From positions 62,001 to 126,000 of the forward strand of contig NZ_BMNZ01000003.1 of NCBI RefSeq assembly GCF_014646815.1: a DNA stretch of 64,000 nucleotides, read 5' to 3'. The notes under the pieces were generated by a model. That model was not told where the DNA came from. It did not search any database and was given only the letters and a program-made list of their open reading frames with translations. The stretch comes from Terrabacter tumescens (GTDB lineage: Bacteria > Actinomycetota > Actinomycetes > Actinomycetales > Dermatophilaceae). Made by a program: the position numbers and the translations under genes. Shown here one piece after another: positions 46,551 to 56,738 of this stretch; the stretch's first letter is position 1, and the number at the start of each line of letters is the position of its first letter.

Positions 46551-47576
46551 ATGGACCGCACCCTCTCCCCGTTGCTGCGAGACATCGCGCAGCACCAGCA
46601 CGGCGTCCTGACGCGGCGCCAGCTGCTCGACGGGGGCGTCACGCCCGCACAGCTGCGCACCCGCCTCGGCCGGGAGTGGCGGCTCGTCCTGCGCGGGGTC
46701 GTCCTGCTCTCCAACGGCACGCCGAACGAGCAGCAACGCCTCATGGCCGCCCAGCTCTTCGCGGGACCACGCAGCTGGCTCGCAGGTCCCACCGCGGCAG
46801 CGCTGCACGGCATCGGTGACCTGACGGTCACCAACCCCGTCCACGTGCTCGTCCCGGCACCGCTCCGGTCACGCACCCACGCCTGGGTCGTCGTGCGCAA
46901 CACGACCCTGCTCGACGAGCCGCTGCACCGGCGCGGACCGCTGCGGCTCTCCTGCCCCGCCCGCGCCGCCGTCGACGCCGCGGCAGCCGCCCCGTCCGAC
47001 GAGCTGGCCCGGGCCGTCCTCGTCTCGGCGGCGCGCTCACGGACGGCGCGGATGGGCGACCTGCTGCACTGGGTGCTCGCCGGGGGTCAGGTCGGCTCGC
47101 ACCGCCTCCACGCCGGCCTGTCCCTGGCGGCCACGGGTGCCTGGTCGCTGCCCGAGGCGGAGCTGCTCGCCCTGCTGTCCACCTCGAGCGTCCTGCCGCC
47201 GCTGCTCGCCAACCCCGAGCTGCGCGACGGCGAGGGGGGCCGGCTCACCACCCCCGACGTCTGGGTCGACGACGTGGCGATGGCGGTCATGGTGCACAGC
47301 CGGAAGTGGCACGCGGGCGAGCGCGAGTGGGAGTCGACCATCGAGCAGGACACCGACCTCCAGGCCGCACGCGTCGTCGTCGTCGGGGTGACCCCCCACT
47401 CGATCCGCGCCCGACCCCGCTGGGTGCTGGAACGCGTCGAGGCGGCATACCTTCGTGCGAGGACGGCGGGCGTGCGCGCGGACGTGGTCGCGACGCCGCG
47501 GGACCCGTGGCAGGGCGGGCTGCTCCAGCCGCCCGGCCCGGTGCCTGAGTCCGGAAGGGTCCGAACCCGTTCCTGA
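46551..47576 (+). CDS. AbiEi-like N-terminal domain protein with nuclease-like C-terminus
   Basis: A protein of 341 aa. Residues about 5-55 (LLRDIAQHQHGVLTRRQLLDGGVTPAQLRTRLGREWRLVLRGVVLL) form the winged-helix/AbiEi_4 domain of type IV antitoxins. The C-terminal part, PDVWVDDVAMAVMVHSRKWHAGEREWESTIEQDTDLQAARVVVVGVTPHSIRARP, follows the Vsr/DUF559-like nuclease pattern, but the usual acidic residue in the second strand is not evident. No AbiEii-type toxin gene is adjacent, so it does not look like a toxin-antitoxin pair. Such orphan proteins are numerous in actinobacteria; function unknown. Confidence 0.75.
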   Translation: MDRTLSPLLRDIAQHQHGVLTRRQLLDGGVTPAQLRTRLGREWRLVLRGVVLLSNGTPNEQQRLMAAQLFAGPRSWLAGPTAAALHGIGDLTVTNPVHVLVPAPLRSRTHAWVVVRNTTLLDEPLHRRGPLRLSCPARAAVDAAAAAPSDELARAVLVSAARSRTARMGDLLHWVLAGGQVGSHRLHAGLSLAATGAWSLPEAELLALLSTSSVLPPLLANPELRDGEGGRLTTPDVWVDDVAMAVMVHSRKWHAGEREWESTIEQDTDLQAARVVVVGVTPHSIRARPRWVLERVEAAYLRARTAGVRADVVATPRDPWQGGLLQPPGPVPESGRVRTRS

Positions 47577-47625
47577 TGGTGCGGCTGGTCGCGCAGGCGC
47601 TGTCGCCAAGGCGCACCAGCGGCGC

Positions 47626-47673
47626 GATCTCGTGCCCGATCTCGCGCCTGATCTCGTGTCTGATCTCGAGGCT
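47626..47673 (+). repeat. 12-bp tandem repeat, four copies, intergenic
   Basis: Units GATCTCGTGCCC, GATCTCGCGCCT, GATCTCGTGTCT and GATCTCGAGGCT run without gaps in the 125-bp region between the AbiEi-like gene and the convergent DUF2550 gene. The first seven positions hardly vary. Confidence 0.9.
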
Positions 47674-47701
47674 CAGCCGCCCCCGTCGAGGCGTCGAGGC
47701 G

Positions 47702-48139
47702 TCAGGCGACGTTGACGTTGTAGCCGGGCGGAGCGGCCTCCTGCCACGACCGCAGCGCGGTGTAGGCAGGTCCCTGCAGGGCGAGCTCGAAGTCGTTGTC
47801 GCCGTCGCTGCACGGCACCCGGCTCGCGCCCGGCAGCAGCGGGATCGAGTCGCTGCCCCGGAGCAGCTCCGGCACGTCGAGCAGAAGTCGCTGGCGCAGC
47901 CAGCGGTGCCTCGGGCGCACGGAGACGCCCCCGAGGGTGTACCACTCGAGGGCGTTGTCGCCGAACCTGATCAGGCCCAGGCGCCAGCGGTCGGACGACG
48001 ACCGGCGCATGCCGCACAGCGTCAGCGGCAGTCCCTTGGCGATGTAGCGGCGGCGCAGGAAGGTCGTCGCGAGGACGACCACGGCGATCACCAGCAGCGT
48101 GCCGATCACGATCTCGGTGGAGACGAGAACGGACGGCAC
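47702..48139 (-). CDS. DUF2550 domain-containing protein
   Basis: A protein of 145 aa. One N-terminal membrane helix (VLVSTEIVIGTLLVIAVVVLATTFLRRR) is followed by a cytoplasmic domain with GDNALEWYTLGGVSVRPRHRWLR and DNDFELALQGPAYTALRSWQEAAPPG. This is the protein usually found right after atpC in actinobacteria. It lies 8 nt downstream of atpC, so the pair is co-transcribed. No molecular function is established. Confidence 0.9.
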   Translation of the reverse strand: MPSVLVSTEIVIGTLLVIAVVVLATTFLRRRYIAKGLPLTLCGMRRSSSDRWRLGLIRFGDNALEWYTLGGVSVRPRHRWLRQRLLLDVPELLRGSDSIPLLPGASRVPCSDGDNDFELALQGPAYTALRSWQEAAPPGYNVNVA

Positions 48140-48147
48140 GCGCGGCC

Positions 48148-48423
48148 TCAGTTCGTCTGCAGCGACGAGGCGTCGACGTGCTCGGCGACGATCGTCACCA
48201 CGTCGGAGTCGACGGAGAGGAACCCGCCGTCGACCATCACGGTGCGGCGCTCGCCCTCGAGGGACTCGATGGCCACCTCGCCCTCGACGAGGACACCGAG
48301 CAACGGGGTGTGGCCCGGCAGGATGCCCAGCTCGCCCGAGATGGACCGAGCGCGTACGAACTTGGCCTCGCCCTCCCAGACCTTCCGGTCGGCGGCAACC
48401 ATCTCTACCTTGAGCGAACTCAC
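48148..48423 (-). CDS. atpC: ATP synthase F1 epsilon subunit
   Basis: A protein of 91 aa, short but complete for the actinobacterial form that lacks most of the C-terminal helical hairpin. It has KVEMVAADRKVWEGEAKFVRARSISGELGILPGHTPLLGVLVEGEVAIE, the beta-sandwich that contacts gamma and the c-ring. GTG 48423 has GGAGGAAAC upstream. Unusually, it is separated from atpD by 4.1 kb holding three unrelated genes, one on the other strand, so it must have its own promoter; TAAACT at 48455-48460 is a candidate. Confidence 0.96.
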   Translation of the reverse strand: MSSLKVEMVAADRKVWEGEAKFVRARSISGELGILPGHTPLLGVLVEGEVAIESLEGERRTVMVDGGFLSVDSDVVTIVAEHVDASSLQTN

Positions 48424-48454
48424 GTTTCCTCCGGATCGTGGGGTTGTGATCTGC

Positions 48455-48460
48455 AGTTTA
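48455..48460 (-). promoter_or_regulatory. Candidate -10 element of atpC
   Basis: TAAACT on the minus strand, 31 nt before GTG 48423, would give a short leader containing the Shine-Dalgarno sequence. No clear -35 is visible. Confidence 0.4.
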
Positions 48461-48541
48461 GTGCCTCTGCGAGGATGCTCCGTACGCGAGGTGGCGCAGG
48501 CCGCCCGCTCCGATCCCCAACCCTCCACAGGAGTCCTGTCC

Positions 48542-48979
48542 ATGAGCACAGCCGTGTCCGACGCCCTTCTCGAGCCGGCCCGCCGACCCGTGGCCGTCGC
48601 CACCCTGACCGACGTCATCGACGCCGAGGTGGCCGACAAGTCCGGCTTCGGCGGCGCCGCCGTCAAGGCCGGCTACGCCGCCGCCAAGAAGCTCGGCGGC
48701 AATTTCGTCACGAGCGCCACCGACCGCCTGCTCCCCCAGTTCGCGACCGCGCTCGACCCGTTCTGGGCCACGAAGGGCGAGCAGCCCTTCGGTGCGCACC
48801 TCGCGGCGCAGCCCGACGCCGCCGCCGACGCCCTGCTGGCGGTGACCGACGCCAAGGCCGCGACGACCTCGCACGGCTCCGCGGCCAAGGTCTACGGTTC
48901 GCTGCGCGGCAAGGCCAAGGAGCACGTCGTCGCCGCCCTCCCGCGTCTCGGCGCGGCGGTGGAGCGTCTCGTCCCCTGA
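48542..48979 (+). CDS. Conserved actinobacterial protein of unknown function
   Basis: A protein of 145 aa. AGGAG precedes the ATG. The sequence LTDVIDAEVADKSGFGGAAVKAGYAAAKKLGGNFVTSATDRLLPQFATALDPFW is typical of the DUF6918 family, soluble helical proteins of unknown role. It lies on the opposite strand between atpC and ndh, so it interrupts the ATP synthase cluster. A strong hairpin at 49023 ends the gene. Confidence 0.8.
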   Translation: MSTAVSDALLEPARRPVAVATLTDVIDAEVADKSGFGGAAVKAGYAAAKKLGGNFVTSATDRLLPQFATALDPFWATKGEQPFGAHLAAQPDAAADALLAVTDAKAATTSHGSAAKVYGSLRGKAKEHVVAALPRLGAAVERLVP

Positions 48980-49022
48980 CGTGGCTCCGGCTCCGGCGGG
49001 TTCACCGAGCAGGTATGCCGTC

Positions 49023-49049
49023 GGGCCGGCTCCCATGGGGAGCCGGCCC
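49023..49049. terminator. Bidirectional hairpin between the DUF6918-like gene and ndh
   Basis: GGGCCGGCTCCC-ATG-GGGAGCCGGCCC followed by TTCG, between convergent genes. A GTATGCC motif lies just before it at 49013. Confidence 0.85.
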
Positions 49050-49069
49050 TTCGTGCGTCCGCCGGTGGG

Positions 49070-50569
49070 TCAGTCGACCCGCGCGTCCGTGGCGGCCCGG
49101 CCGTCGGACGGCGCTTCGCGCAGGGCGTCGGGCGTGGCCTCGTGCGGGGCCTCGTTCTGGGCCTGGTTCTGGCCCTCGTGCTGAGCCTCGTGCTGAGCCT
49201 CGTGCGGGCGGTCCTCGGCGACGCGCGGCAGCTCGGGACTGAACTCCGACCCGAGGTCGGAGATGGCCTGCCTGGCGAACACCTGCTGCTCGGTCACCAC
49301 CCGCTCGGACCGGCCGCGGCCGATGAAGGTGACGACCCAGTGCAGCAGCGTCGTGATGCGGTGCTTGAAGCCGATGATGTAGACGAGGTGGACGGCGAGC
49401 CACAGCAGCCAGGCGAAGAACCCGCTGAACTGCGCCTTGCCCACCGACGCGACGGCCGAGAAGCGCGAGATCGTGGCCATCGACCCCTTGTCGAAGTACT
49501 CGAACGGCCCCTTGGGCTCCTGGCCAGCGAGCCGGCGCATGATCTGCTCCGCCGCGTAGCGCCCGCCCTGGATCGCGACCTGGGCCACGCCGGGCAGGTT
49601 CTTCAGGGCCATCATGTCGCCGACGACGAAGACCTCGGGGTGGCCGGGCAGCGTGAGGTCGTCCTGGACCTCGATACGGCCGGCCCGGTCGAGCGACGCG
49701 CCGGTCTGGTCGGCGAGCTGGCGCCCGAGCGGTGAGGCGCTGACGCCGGCCGCCCAGACCTTGCAGACCGACTCGATGCGCTCGCGGCTGCCGTCGCCGT
49801 GCTCGACCTCGATGCCGGTCGAGTCGACGTCGACGACCTTGGCGCCGAGGCGCACCTCGACCCCCATCTCCGTGAGGCGGTTGACGGCGCGGTCACCGAG
49901 CTTCTCGCCGAAGGAGCCGAGCACCGCCGGGGCGGCGTCGAGCAGGATGACCCTGGCCTTGGTGGGGTCGATGCGCCGGAAGTCGCGCTTGAGGGTGCGT
50001 CGGGCGAGCTCGGAGATCTGTCCGGCCATCTCGACACCGGTCGGACCGGCGCCGACGACGACGAAGGTCATGAGCCGGTCGATCTCGGCCGGCGTGGTCG
50101 CGAGCTCGGCGAGCTCGAACGAGCCGAAGATGCGGCCACGCAGCTCGAGCGCGTCGTCGATGGACTTCATGCCGGGGGCGTGCCGGGCGAACTGGTCGTT
50201 GCCGAACCATGACTGTCCCGCGCCGGCAGCGACGATGAGCGAGTCGTAGGGGGTGACGGTCTCGCGGCCGACGGCCGTGTGGGTCACGGTGCGCGCCTCG
50301 AGGTCGATGTCGGTCACGTCGCCGAGCAGCACCTTGGCGTTGTCCTGACGGTGCAGCACCTCGCGCGTCGACGGCGCGATCTCGCCCTCGGACAGGATGC
50401 CGGTGGCGACCTGGTAGAGGAGCGGCTGGAAGAGGTGGTGGGTCGTGCGCGCGATGAGGGTGACGTCGACGTCGGCGCGCTTCAGCTTCTGCGTGCTGAA
50501 CAGGCCGCCGAAGCCCGATCCGATGACGACGACCCGGTGGCGCGTGGCCTGCTGGGTGGAGCTGCTCAC
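49070..50569 (-). CDS. ndh: Type II NADH dehydrogenase (NDH-2)
   Basis: A protein of 499 aa. It has the FAD loop VVVIGSGFGGLFSTQKL, the NAD loop FVVVGAGPTGVEMAGQISELARR, VCKVWAAGVSASPLG and the second FAD contact EVFVVGDMMALKNLPGVAQVAIQGGRYAA. A hydrophobic anchor FSGFFAWLLWLAVHLVYIIGF holds it to the membrane, where it passes NADH electrons to menaquinone without pumping protons. After that comes a roughly 90-residue polar tail with His-Glu-Ala-Gln-like repeats. GTG start with GAGGAG upstream. Location inside the split ATP synthase cluster is notable. Confidence 0.95.
   Translation of the reverse strand: MSSSTQQATRHRVVVIGSGFGGLFSTQKLKRADVDVTLIARTTHHLFQPLLYQVATGILSEGEIAPSTREVLHRQDNAKVLLGDVTDIDLEARTVTHTAVGRETVTPYDSLIVAAGAGQSWFGNDQFARHAPGMKSIDDALELRGRIFGSFELAELATTPAEIDRLMTFVVVGAGPTGVEMAGQISELARRTLKRDFRRIDPTKARVILLDAAPAVLGSFGEKLGDRAVNRLTEMGVEVRLGAKVVDVDSTGIEVEHGDGSRERIESVCKVWAAGVSASPLGRQLADQTGASLDRAGRIEVQDDLTLPGHPEVFVVGDMMALKNLPGVAQVAIQGGRYAAEQIMRRLAGQEPKGPFEYFDKGSMATISRFSAVASVGKAQFSGFFAWLLWLAVHLVYIIGFKHRITTLLHWVVTFIGRGRSERVVTEQQVFARQAISDLGSEFSPELPRVAEDRPHEAQHEAQHEGQNQAQNEAPHEATPDALREAPSDGRAATDARVD
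49133..49204 (-). repeat. 12-bp imperfect tandem repeat in the ndh C-terminal tail
   Basis: Six in-frame 12-bp units encode HEAQ, HEAQ, HEGQ, NQAQ, NEAP and HEAT. Two units are identical. Confidence 0.9.
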
Positions 50570-50675
50570 GATTCTCCTCGTGCTGCGGTGGGTGCTGGCT
50601 CGTCGGCGCTGACGTGTCTCACAGGGTGCAACACCGGGCGTCGTCGGCACATGCCCACGATGCACGGCTCCGGGC

Positions 50676-50708
50676 GTGTGCTGGCGCACACCTCTGCCAG
50701 TCTGGCAG
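50676..50708. other. Two adjacent inverted repeats upstream of ndh
   Basis: GTGTGC-TGGC-GCACAC (50676-50691) and CTGCCAG-T-CTGGCAG (50694-50708) lie in the 148-bp region between the GT-C-like gene and ndh. They may be a weak terminator and an operator; I cannot tell which. Confidence 0.45.
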
Positions 50709-50717
50709 GGACGGTCG

Positions 50718-52487
50718 TCATCCGGCGTTCCTGCGCAGGACCACGAGCTCCGACGTCGAGCCGACCGGGTGGTAGCCCGCCTCGACCCTGGCCCGCAGCG
50801 GGTCCGCAGCCGCTCCCCCGGCAGGTTCGGGGCCCCACCACCGGGTCGGGTGGACCACGCAGTCGGGGGTCACGCCCCGGGTGTCGAGCCACCGCACGAC
50901 GTGCGAGGTGCTGGGGCCGAAGTCCCCGAGCCAGGTCACCGGGCTCGCGACGTGCACGTCACCGAGGAGGTATGCCGCGGGGTAGCCGATCGCGAGCACG
51001 CTCGACCCGGGTCGCGCGCAGGTCCGGAGGGCGGCCTGGGCGCTCGCGACCTCGTCAGCCCTTCGCTGGCTGGTCAGCAGGCCGGCGTACGCGCCCGCCG
51101 GCGCCGCCACGTCGAGGCGCGCCAGAGGTGCGTCCCGGAAGCTCGTGGCCGTGTGGGCGGCGACGAGGGAGCCGAGCACGAGCACCCCGACCGCACCTGC
51201 CATGGCCGCCGCGAACGGTCGTCGCGGCGTGGGCGCAGGCTCGGGAGAGTCTGGATGCCGGTTCAGGGATTGCAGCCGGACCAGGCCGAGGAGCGCGCAG
51301 GCCGTCACGGCGAGGACGGCCGGTGCGAGACACGCCCCGACCGCGCCCCACCGCGGTGACGAGGCGGTGAAGGCCGCGACGGTCGGCGCCCCGACGAGCG
51401 CGGGTGCCAGGCCGATCACGAGCAGCCGCGCGGGCATCCCCCGCAGGCGGAGTGCCGTGACGACGGCGGCGGGCAGCAGGACGAGGCACAGCACGAGGGC
51501 GAGGACCGGACTCAGCCACGACCCGATGGAGTAGGTCGCCGTGACCGCGTCACGGGTCAGGCCCTGCACGGCCGTGAGGACCACCGCCGCGAGCAGGAGG
51601 GGCGCGGCGAACCGACTGCGGCGGGCGAGCGCCACGGCCGCGACGACCGCGAGGACGAGGGCGAACGCGACGGCGGGCTGGGCCAGCTCTCCCCCGAGGT
51701 AGGCCAGCCACGCCCGCAGACGGCCGAGCCGGTCGACGCCGCCGCCCTGGTAGTCGCTGGTGAAGGCGAGGGTCTCCCGCACGTGGTCGATGCCCCAGAC
51801 CGCAACCGCGAGACCGACGACGACCGCGGCGGCCCCGGCGGCCCCGGCGACGAGCCCGATGCGTACGCGTCCCCTGGCGCAGGCGAGGCCGACGAGCAGC
51901 ACTGCGGCCGCGGCCGGTGTCGTCACCGGGTGGCTCACGGCCCCGAGGGCGGCGGCGGACCCGCCGAGCACCGCCCAGCCGAGCGAGCCACGGGCGATGG
52001 CACCCGCCGCGCTGCTCGCGCCGACGAGGTAGAGCAGCGCCGGCGTCGTGTTGTAGCCGACGAGCTGCAGGTTGTACGCCGTCGGCACGACGGCCGTGAC
52101 GGCCGAGAACCCCGCGACCACCCGGCCGGTGAAGCCCCGGACGGCCCACCAGGTCAGGGCCGCGACCCCGATCGACAGCGCGACGAAGTAGATCCGGGAC
52201 GCGAGGACGATGCCGTCGAGACCCACGAGGTGCGACCAGACCCAGACGAACGGCACCGCGGGCCAGGCCCCGAGCACCTGCAGGTTCATCTCGTCGCGGA
52301 ACGGCAGGTCACCCCGGGCCAGCCGCAGGGCCAGCTCGACGGCGTGCGTGCCGTCGCCGAGGTCGAGCCCCAGACGGGCTCGCGCACCGAGGGCCAGGCC
52401 CACGGCCAGCATGAGAAGGGGCGTCGCGACACGACGAACGGGGAGGGCCGCAAGGGCACCTCCCCGTCGTCGGGTGAGACCGGTCAT
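50718..52487 (-). CDS. Multi-spanning membrane protein, GT-C glycosyltransferase-like
   Basis: A protein of 589 aa with about 11 membrane helices and a C-terminal soluble part of about 130 residues. The first loop after helix 1 reads LDLGDGTHAVELALRLARGDLPFRDEMNLQVLG, where the acidic residues and the P-F-x-D-E pattern recall the catalytic loop of GT-C (family 39/PMT-like) enzymes using polyprenyl-phosphate sugars. No firm family assignment is possible by eye. It starts 18 nt after the atpD stop on the same strand and so is likely read through from the atp operon. Confidence 0.75.
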   Translation of the reverse strand: MTGLTRRRGGALAALPVRRVATPLLMLAVGLALGARARLGLDLGDGTHAVELALRLARGDLPFRDEMNLQVLGAWPAVPFVWVWSHLVGLDGIVLASRIYFVALSIGVAALTWWAVRGFTGRVVAGFSAVTAVVPTAYNLQLVGYNTTPALLYLVGASSAAGAIARGSLGWAVLGGSAAALGAVSHPVTTPAAAAVLLVGLACARGRVRIGLVAGAAGAAAVVVGLAVAVWGIDHVRETLAFTSDYQGGGVDRLGRLRAWLAYLGGELAQPAVAFALVLAVVAAVALARRSRFAAPLLLAAVVLTAVQGLTRDAVTATYSIGSWLSPVLALVLCLVLLPAAVVTALRLRGMPARLLVIGLAPALVGAPTVAAFTASSPRWGAVGACLAPAVLAVTACALLGLVRLQSLNRHPDSPEPAPTPRRPFAAAMAGAVGVLVLGSLVAAHTATSFRDAPLARLDVAAPAGAYAGLLTSQRRADEVASAQAALRTCARPGSSVLAIGYPAAYLLGDVHVASPVTWLGDFGPSTSHVVRWLDTRGVTPDCVVHPTRWWGPEPAGGAAADPLRARVEAGYHPVGSTSELVVLRRNAG

Positions 52488-52505
52488 TCCGGCTGTGGCG
52501 TGGTC

Positions 52506-53993
<1,488 letters not shown>

Positions 53994-54932
53994 TTACTTC
54001 TGGGCGTCGGCGAGGGCGTTGGCGCCGCCCACGATTTCGCTGATCTCTTGGGTGATGCCGGCCTGACGGGCCTGGTTGGCGAGGCGCTGGTAGGTCTTGA
54101 TCAGCTCCGTCGCGTTGTCGGTGGCCGACTTCATCGCCCGCTGGCGCGCGGCGAGCTCGGAGGCTGCCGAGCTGAGCAGCGCGGTGAAGATGCGGTTGCG
54201 GACGTACTTCGGCAGGAGCAGGTCGAGCACCTCGGAGGCGTTCGGCTCGAAGGAGTACTCCGGCGCGATCTGACCCTCCTCGTAGTGGTGCACGCTGAGG
54301 TCCAGGCTCTCGTCGTCGCGGGCCTCGTCGGCCTCGACGACCTCTAGGGGCAGCAGGCGCAGCACGTGCGGGTCCTGGCGGACCATCGAGCGGAAGCGGG
54401 TGAAGACGATGTGGATCTCGTCGTGGCCGCCCTCCTCGGTGTCCTTGAGGAAGTCGGCCGTGATGCGGTCGGCGATCTCCTTGGCGTTCTCGAACGTCGG
54501 CGCGTCCGAGAAGCCGGTCCACTCGGCGGCGTACTCGCGCTTGCGGAACTTGTAGTAGCTCACGGCCTTGCGACCCACGAGGTAGGGCACGACCTCCTTG
54601 CCCTCGGCGGTCAGCCGGGAGATGAGCTCCGCGCTCTCCTTGATCGCCGCGACGGAGTAGGCACCGGCAAGTCCGCGGTCCGCCGTGATGATGACGACAC
54701 CGGCCCGCTTGGCGGTCTCCTTCGCCGTCGTCAACGGGTGGTCCTCGTTCGTGTTGGTCGCCACCGCCGACACGGCGCGCGTCAGCGCGGTCGTGTACGG
54801 CATCGCCTCGGTCGCCCGCTGGCGAGCCTTGACGACGCGTGCGGCCGCGATCAGCTCCATCGCGTTGGTGATCTTCTTGATGGAGTTGACGGACTTGATG
54901 CGCTGGCGGTAGATCCGCATCTGCGCTCCCAT
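53994..54932 (-). CDS. atpG: ATP synthase F1 gamma subunit
   Basis: A protein of 312 aa, the rotor shaft. The N-terminal helix [32 protein letters not shown] and the C-terminal helix [57 protein letters not shown] are typical. An insert around residues 195-225 ([20 protein letters not shown]) matches the extra gamma loop of actinobacteria. A 17-bp-stem hairpin lies between it and atpA. Confidence 0.97.
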   Translation of the reverse strand: MGAQMRIYRQRIKSVNSIKKITNAMELIAAARVVKARQRATEAMPYTTALTRAVSAVATNTNEDHPLTTAKETAKRAGVVIITADRGLAGAYSVAAIKESAELISRLTAEGKEVVPYLVGRKAVSYYKFRKREYAAEWTGFSDAPTFENAKEIADRITADFLKDTEEGGHDEIHIVFTRFRSMVRQDPHVLRLLPLEVVEADEARDDESLDLSVHHYEEGQIAPEYSFEPNASEVLDLLLPKYVRNRIFTALLSSAASELAARQRAMKSATDNATELIKTYQRLANQARQAGITQEISEIVGGANALADAQK

Positions 54933-54995
54933 GTGCTCCGCCTCTCTTGGTCTCTAAAAGTCTGTGGTTGCCGGCAGGGTGGGCTCACGCCCGCT

Positions 54996-55032
54996 CCCGT
55001 GTGCCGCCCGGCTGGGCCGGGCGGCACACGGG
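54996..55032 (-). other. Strong hairpin inside the atp operon, between atpA and atpG
   Basis: Perfect 17-bp arms (54996-55012 and 55016-55032) with a 3-nt loop, beginning 6 nt after the atpA stop. There is no T-tract. It could be a partial terminator, an RNA-processing or a stability element. Confidence 0.85.
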
Positions 55033-55037
55033 ACTGG

Positions 55038-56669
55038 TCACTTCTGCTTGACGATCTGCGCCTGGGTGATCTGGTCGTCGGCGATCTCGTCGAACTGCTC
55101 GTTGCCGGCCTCGAGGCCGTCCTTGCCGGTGCCCCGGAAGGTGAACTTGACCTCGTCCACGACCTTGGACAGAGCCGTCTCGGTGTCCTCGTCGAGCTTG
55201 AGCGTCTCGCGGATCGTCTGGAGGATCTTGCCGTCGCGGCGCAGCGCCTCGAGCAGCTCGGACTCGAAGTTCCGCACGTCCTCGACGGCGATGTCGTCGA
55301 GCTTGCCGGTCGTGCCGGTCCAGATCGAGACGACCTGCTCCTCGACGGGGTACGGCGAGCTCTGCGGCTGCTTGAGCAGCTCGACGAGTCGCGCACCACG
55401 GGCGAGCTGGGCTCGCGAGGCGGGGTCGAGGTCGGAGGCGAACATCGCGAAGGCCTCCATGGCACGGAACTGCGCGAGGTCGAGCTTGAGTCGACCGGCG
55501 ACGGACTTCATCGCCTTGATCTGCGCGGCACCACCGACTCGCGAGACCGAGACACCCACGTCGATGGCCGGACGCACGTTGGCGTTGAAGAGGTCGGCCT
55601 GCAGGTAGATCTGGCCGTCGGTGATCGAGATGACGTTGGTCGGGATGTACGCCGAGACGTCACCGGCCTTGGTCTCGATGATCGGCAGGCCCGTCATGGA
55701 GCCGTGGCCGAGCTCGTCGGACAGCTTCGCGCAACGCTCGAGGAGCCGCGAGTGCAGGTAGAAGACGTCACCCGGGTAGGCCTCGCGGCCCGGCGGACGG
55801 CGCAGCAGCAGCGACACGGCGCGGTAGGCCTCGGCCTGCTTGCTCAGGTCGTCGAAGACGATGAGGACGTGCTTGCCCTGGTACATCCAGTGCTGGCCGA
55901 TGGCCGAGCCGGTGTAGGGCGCGAGGTACTTGAAGCCCGCCGAGTCCGACGCGGGGGCCGCCACGATCGTGGTGTACTCGAGCGCGCCGGCCTCCTCGAG
56001 GGTGCCGCGGACCGACGCGATGGTCGAGCCCTTCTGGCCGATGGCGACGTAGATGCAGCGGACCTGGGCGTCGGGGTCACCGGACTCCCAGTTGCGCTTC
56101 TGGTTGATGATCGTGTCGATCGCGACCGTGGTCTTGCCGGTCTGGCGGTCGCCGATGATCAGCTGGCGCTGGCCGCGGCCGATCGGCGTCATGGCATCGA
56201 TCGACTTGATGCCGGTCTGGAGGGGCTCGTGCACCGACTTGCGCTGCACGACGTTGGGGGCCTGCAGCTCGAGGGCGCGACGCTCCTCGGACTTGATGTC
56301 GCCGAGACCGTCGATCGGGTTGCCGAGCGGGTCGACGACACGGCCGAGGAAGTCGTCACCGACCGGGACCGAGAGGACCTCGCCCGTGCGCTTGACGGTC
56401 TGGCCCTCCTCGATGCCGGCGAAGTCACCGAGGACGACGACACCGATCTCGTGGACGTCGAGGTTCAGGGCGAGGCCGAGCGTGCCGTCCTCGAACTGGA
56501 GCAGCTCGTTGGTCATGGCCGAGGGAAGACCCTCGACGTGAGCGATGCCGTCACCGGCGTCGGTGACGCGGCCGACCTCTTCGCGGGAGGCCGCGCCGGG
56601 CTCGTAGGACTGGACGAACGAGTCCAGAGCGTCCCGGATCTCCTCCGGACGGATCGAAAGCTCCGTCAT
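55038..56669 (-). CDS. atpA: ATP synthase F1 alpha subunit
   Basis: A protein of 543 aa. Walker A is [13 protein letters not shown], preceded by [57 protein letters not shown] and [37 protein letters not shown] are intact. The C-terminus is extended as in actinobacteria ([14 protein letters not shown]). GAGGAGAAG precedes the ATG. Confidence 0.98.
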   Translation of the reverse strand: MTELSIRPEEIRDALDSFVQSYEPGAASREEVGRVTDAGDGIAHVEGLPSAMTNELLQFEDGTLGLALNLDVHEIGVVVLGDFAGIEEGQTVKRTGEVLSVPVGDDFLGRVVDPLGNPIDGLGDIKSEERRALELQAPNVVQRKSVHEPLQTGIKSIDAMTPIGRGQRQLIIGDRQTGKTTVAIDTIINQKRNWESGDPDAQVRCIYVAIGQKGSTIASVRGTLEEAGALEYTTIVAAPASDSAGFKYLAPYTGSAIGQHWMYQGKHVLIVFDDLSKQAEAYRAVSLLLRRPPGREAYPGDVFYLHSRLLERCAKLSDELGHGSMTGLPIIETKAGDVSAYIPTNVISITDGQIYLQADLFNANVRPAIDVGVSVSRVGGAAQIKAMKSVAGRLKLDLAQFRAMEAFAMFASDLDPASRAQLARGARLVELLKQPQSSPYPVEEQVVSIWTGTTGKLDDIAVEDVRNFESELLEALRRDGKILQTIRETLKLDEDTETALSKVVDEVKFTFRGTGKDGLEAGNEQFDEIADDQITQAQIVKQK

Positions 56670-56738
56670 GTCAGATCTTCTCCTCGGTCTCGACCCGCAG
56701 GACGGGCCAATGGTTGTTCACAGCTGGTGGTGGGCGCC

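Noticed and set aside
46551-47576. Type IV toxin-antitoxin pair
   Set aside because: Only the AbiEi-like half is present; the neighbours are an adenosyltransferase and DUF2550, not an AbiEii nucleotidyltransferase.
47626-47673. CRISPR array
   Set aside because: The 12-bp units are contiguous with no spacers and there are no cas genes in the window.
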